A stretch of 6,851 nucleotides of DNA from Thiomonas sp. GTDB taxonomy: Bacteria; Pseudomonadota; Gammaproteobacteria; Burkholderiales; Burkholderiaceae_C. The notes below the pieces were generated by a model. The model saw only the letters and a list, made by a program, of their open reading frames with translations, did no database searches and was not told the DNA's origin. The stretch covers positions 1 to 6,851 of the forward strand of contig JAQTVS010000144.1 in NCBI GenBank assembly GCA_028706735.1, in the 5' to 3' direction. Shown in pieces: positions 6,243 to 6,851 of the stretch (its first letter is position 1; every line of letters starts with the position of its first letter). Both the position numbers and the translations under genes were made by a program.

Positions 6243-6851
6243 ATGAATACAACCATTCCACTCACCCTTTTGTTGATGGGACTCACGGGCGGTCTGCACT
6301 GCGCGGCCATGTGCGGCGGGCTGGTCGTGGCGTCCGAGCGGGCTGCCACCGAGCATGTGCTGCTTCCGGCGCGGCGGCTTTTCCTCAATCAGGTGCAATT
6401 GCAGAGCGCGCGGGTGCTCTCCTACACCATTCTGGGGGGAATCGCCGGGCTGATTGGCGCCAGCGTGTGGGCGTCAAGCGCCCGGCCGGTGCAACTGGGC
6501 CTGTTCACTCTGGGCAACCTGGTGTTGCTCGCGGTCGGGCTGTGGATGGTGTTGCAGCAGGTGGCTGCGCCGCGGTGGCTAGCTTGGCAGCAGAAGTGGA
6601 TGGGCGGTGGCTGGCTTGGGCGCGGCCTCACGCGGCTGACCCAGCCGCTGCTGTCTAGGTTGCTGCCGTTCAATACCTTCCCAAAGCGCGTGGGCGCCGG
6701 CTTGCTCTGGGGCCTGCTGCCTTGCGGCCTGGTGTATTCGGCGTTGTCTCTTGCCTTTCTCAGCGCCACGGCTTGGGAAGGCGCGCTGGCCATGTTGGCC
6801 TTCGGTCTGGGAACATTGCCGCACATGCTGTTCGCCGGCCACACCCTGCGT
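6243..6851 (+). CDS. TauE/SafE-like (DsbD_2/UreH-like) membrane protein of cbb3 loci, 3'-truncated by the window edge
   Basis: Polytopic inner-membrane protein. The frame is open from ATG 6243 to the last base (203 codons seen), so the 3' end is missing; family members are often about 220-260 residues. The start MNTTIPLTLLLMGLTGGLHCAAMCGGLV has the hallmark helix with HCxxMCGG (His19, Cys20, Cys24). The second hallmark, LLPCGLVYSAL, has Cys161 after Pro160. Hydrophobic stretches lie at about 5-30, 58-76, 87-108, 150-175 and 182-200, with a basic W/R-rich loop at about 110-150. Database names are usually 'sulfite exporter TauE/SafE family' or 'urease accessory UreH-like', and no reaction is established by them. 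Genes of this group often sit beside ccoI/ccoS, so a role in copper or thiol handling for the oxidase is plausible inference. The ribosome binding site is weak. Confidence 0.85.
   Translation, partial: MNTTIPLTLLLMGLTGGLHCAAMCGGLVVASERAATEHVLLPARRLFLNQVQLQSARVLSYTILGGIAGLIGASVWASSARPVQLGLFTLGNLVLLAVGLWMVLQQVAAPRWLAWQQKWMGGGWLGRGLTRLTQPLLSRLLPFNTFPKRVGAGLLWGLLPCGLVYSALSLAFLSATAWEGALAMLAFGLGTLPHMLFAGHTLR

Noticed and set aside
6185..6388. N-terminal extension of fnr by 68 residues
   Set aside because: It would lie antisense to the divergent membrane gene, and the cysteine spacing matches FNR when translation starts at 6184.

Overview
The window is a high-GC proteobacterial chromosomal segment devoted to high-affinity (microaerobic) respiration. 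The protein sequences look beta-proteobacterial, probably Burkholderiales. A Thiomonas-like host is my guess from protein style and the intergenic repeat, and I could not test it.

Layout. Positions 1-3060 hold the structural operon of a cbb3-type cytochrome c oxidase on the + strand: ccoN (5' end cut off by the window), ccoO, ccoQ and ccoP, in the canonical order, tightly packed, with an ATGA overlap between ccoQ and ccoP. After a 119-bp gap containing a strong GC-rich hairpin come two maturation genes, ccoG (about 3180-4598) and ccoH (4622-5101). The 345 bp between ccoH and the convergent gene hold a ~199-bp hairpin-like repeat element (5098-5296) with long inverted ends, then low-information sequence, then an intrinsic terminator on the minus strand. 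An fnr-type oxygen-sensing regulator runs on the minus strand (5447-6184). Divergent from it, 58 bp away, starts a membrane protein of the TauE/SafE-like (DsbD_2/UreH-like) group that runs off the right edge (6243-6851).

How the genes work together. CcoN (haem b, haem b3 and CuB), CcoO (one c haem) and CcoP (two c haems) form the oxidase, and CcoQ stabilises it. CcoG is an iron-sulfur membrane protein associated with copper handling for the CuB centre, and CcoH helps assemble the complex. FNR is the usual anaerobic activator of cco operons, so its gene probably encodes the switch for this cluster. The divergent membrane protein belongs to a family often found beside ccoI/ccoS in cbb3 loci. 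ccoI and ccoS themselves are not in the window. The promoter of ccoNOQP, where an FNR box would be expected, lies outside it.

Most of the window is ordinary, well-described biology. The least explained part is the 5098-5296 element, which sits exactly on the ccoH stop codon with CTAG at both ends. I found no evidence for a wholly new system.
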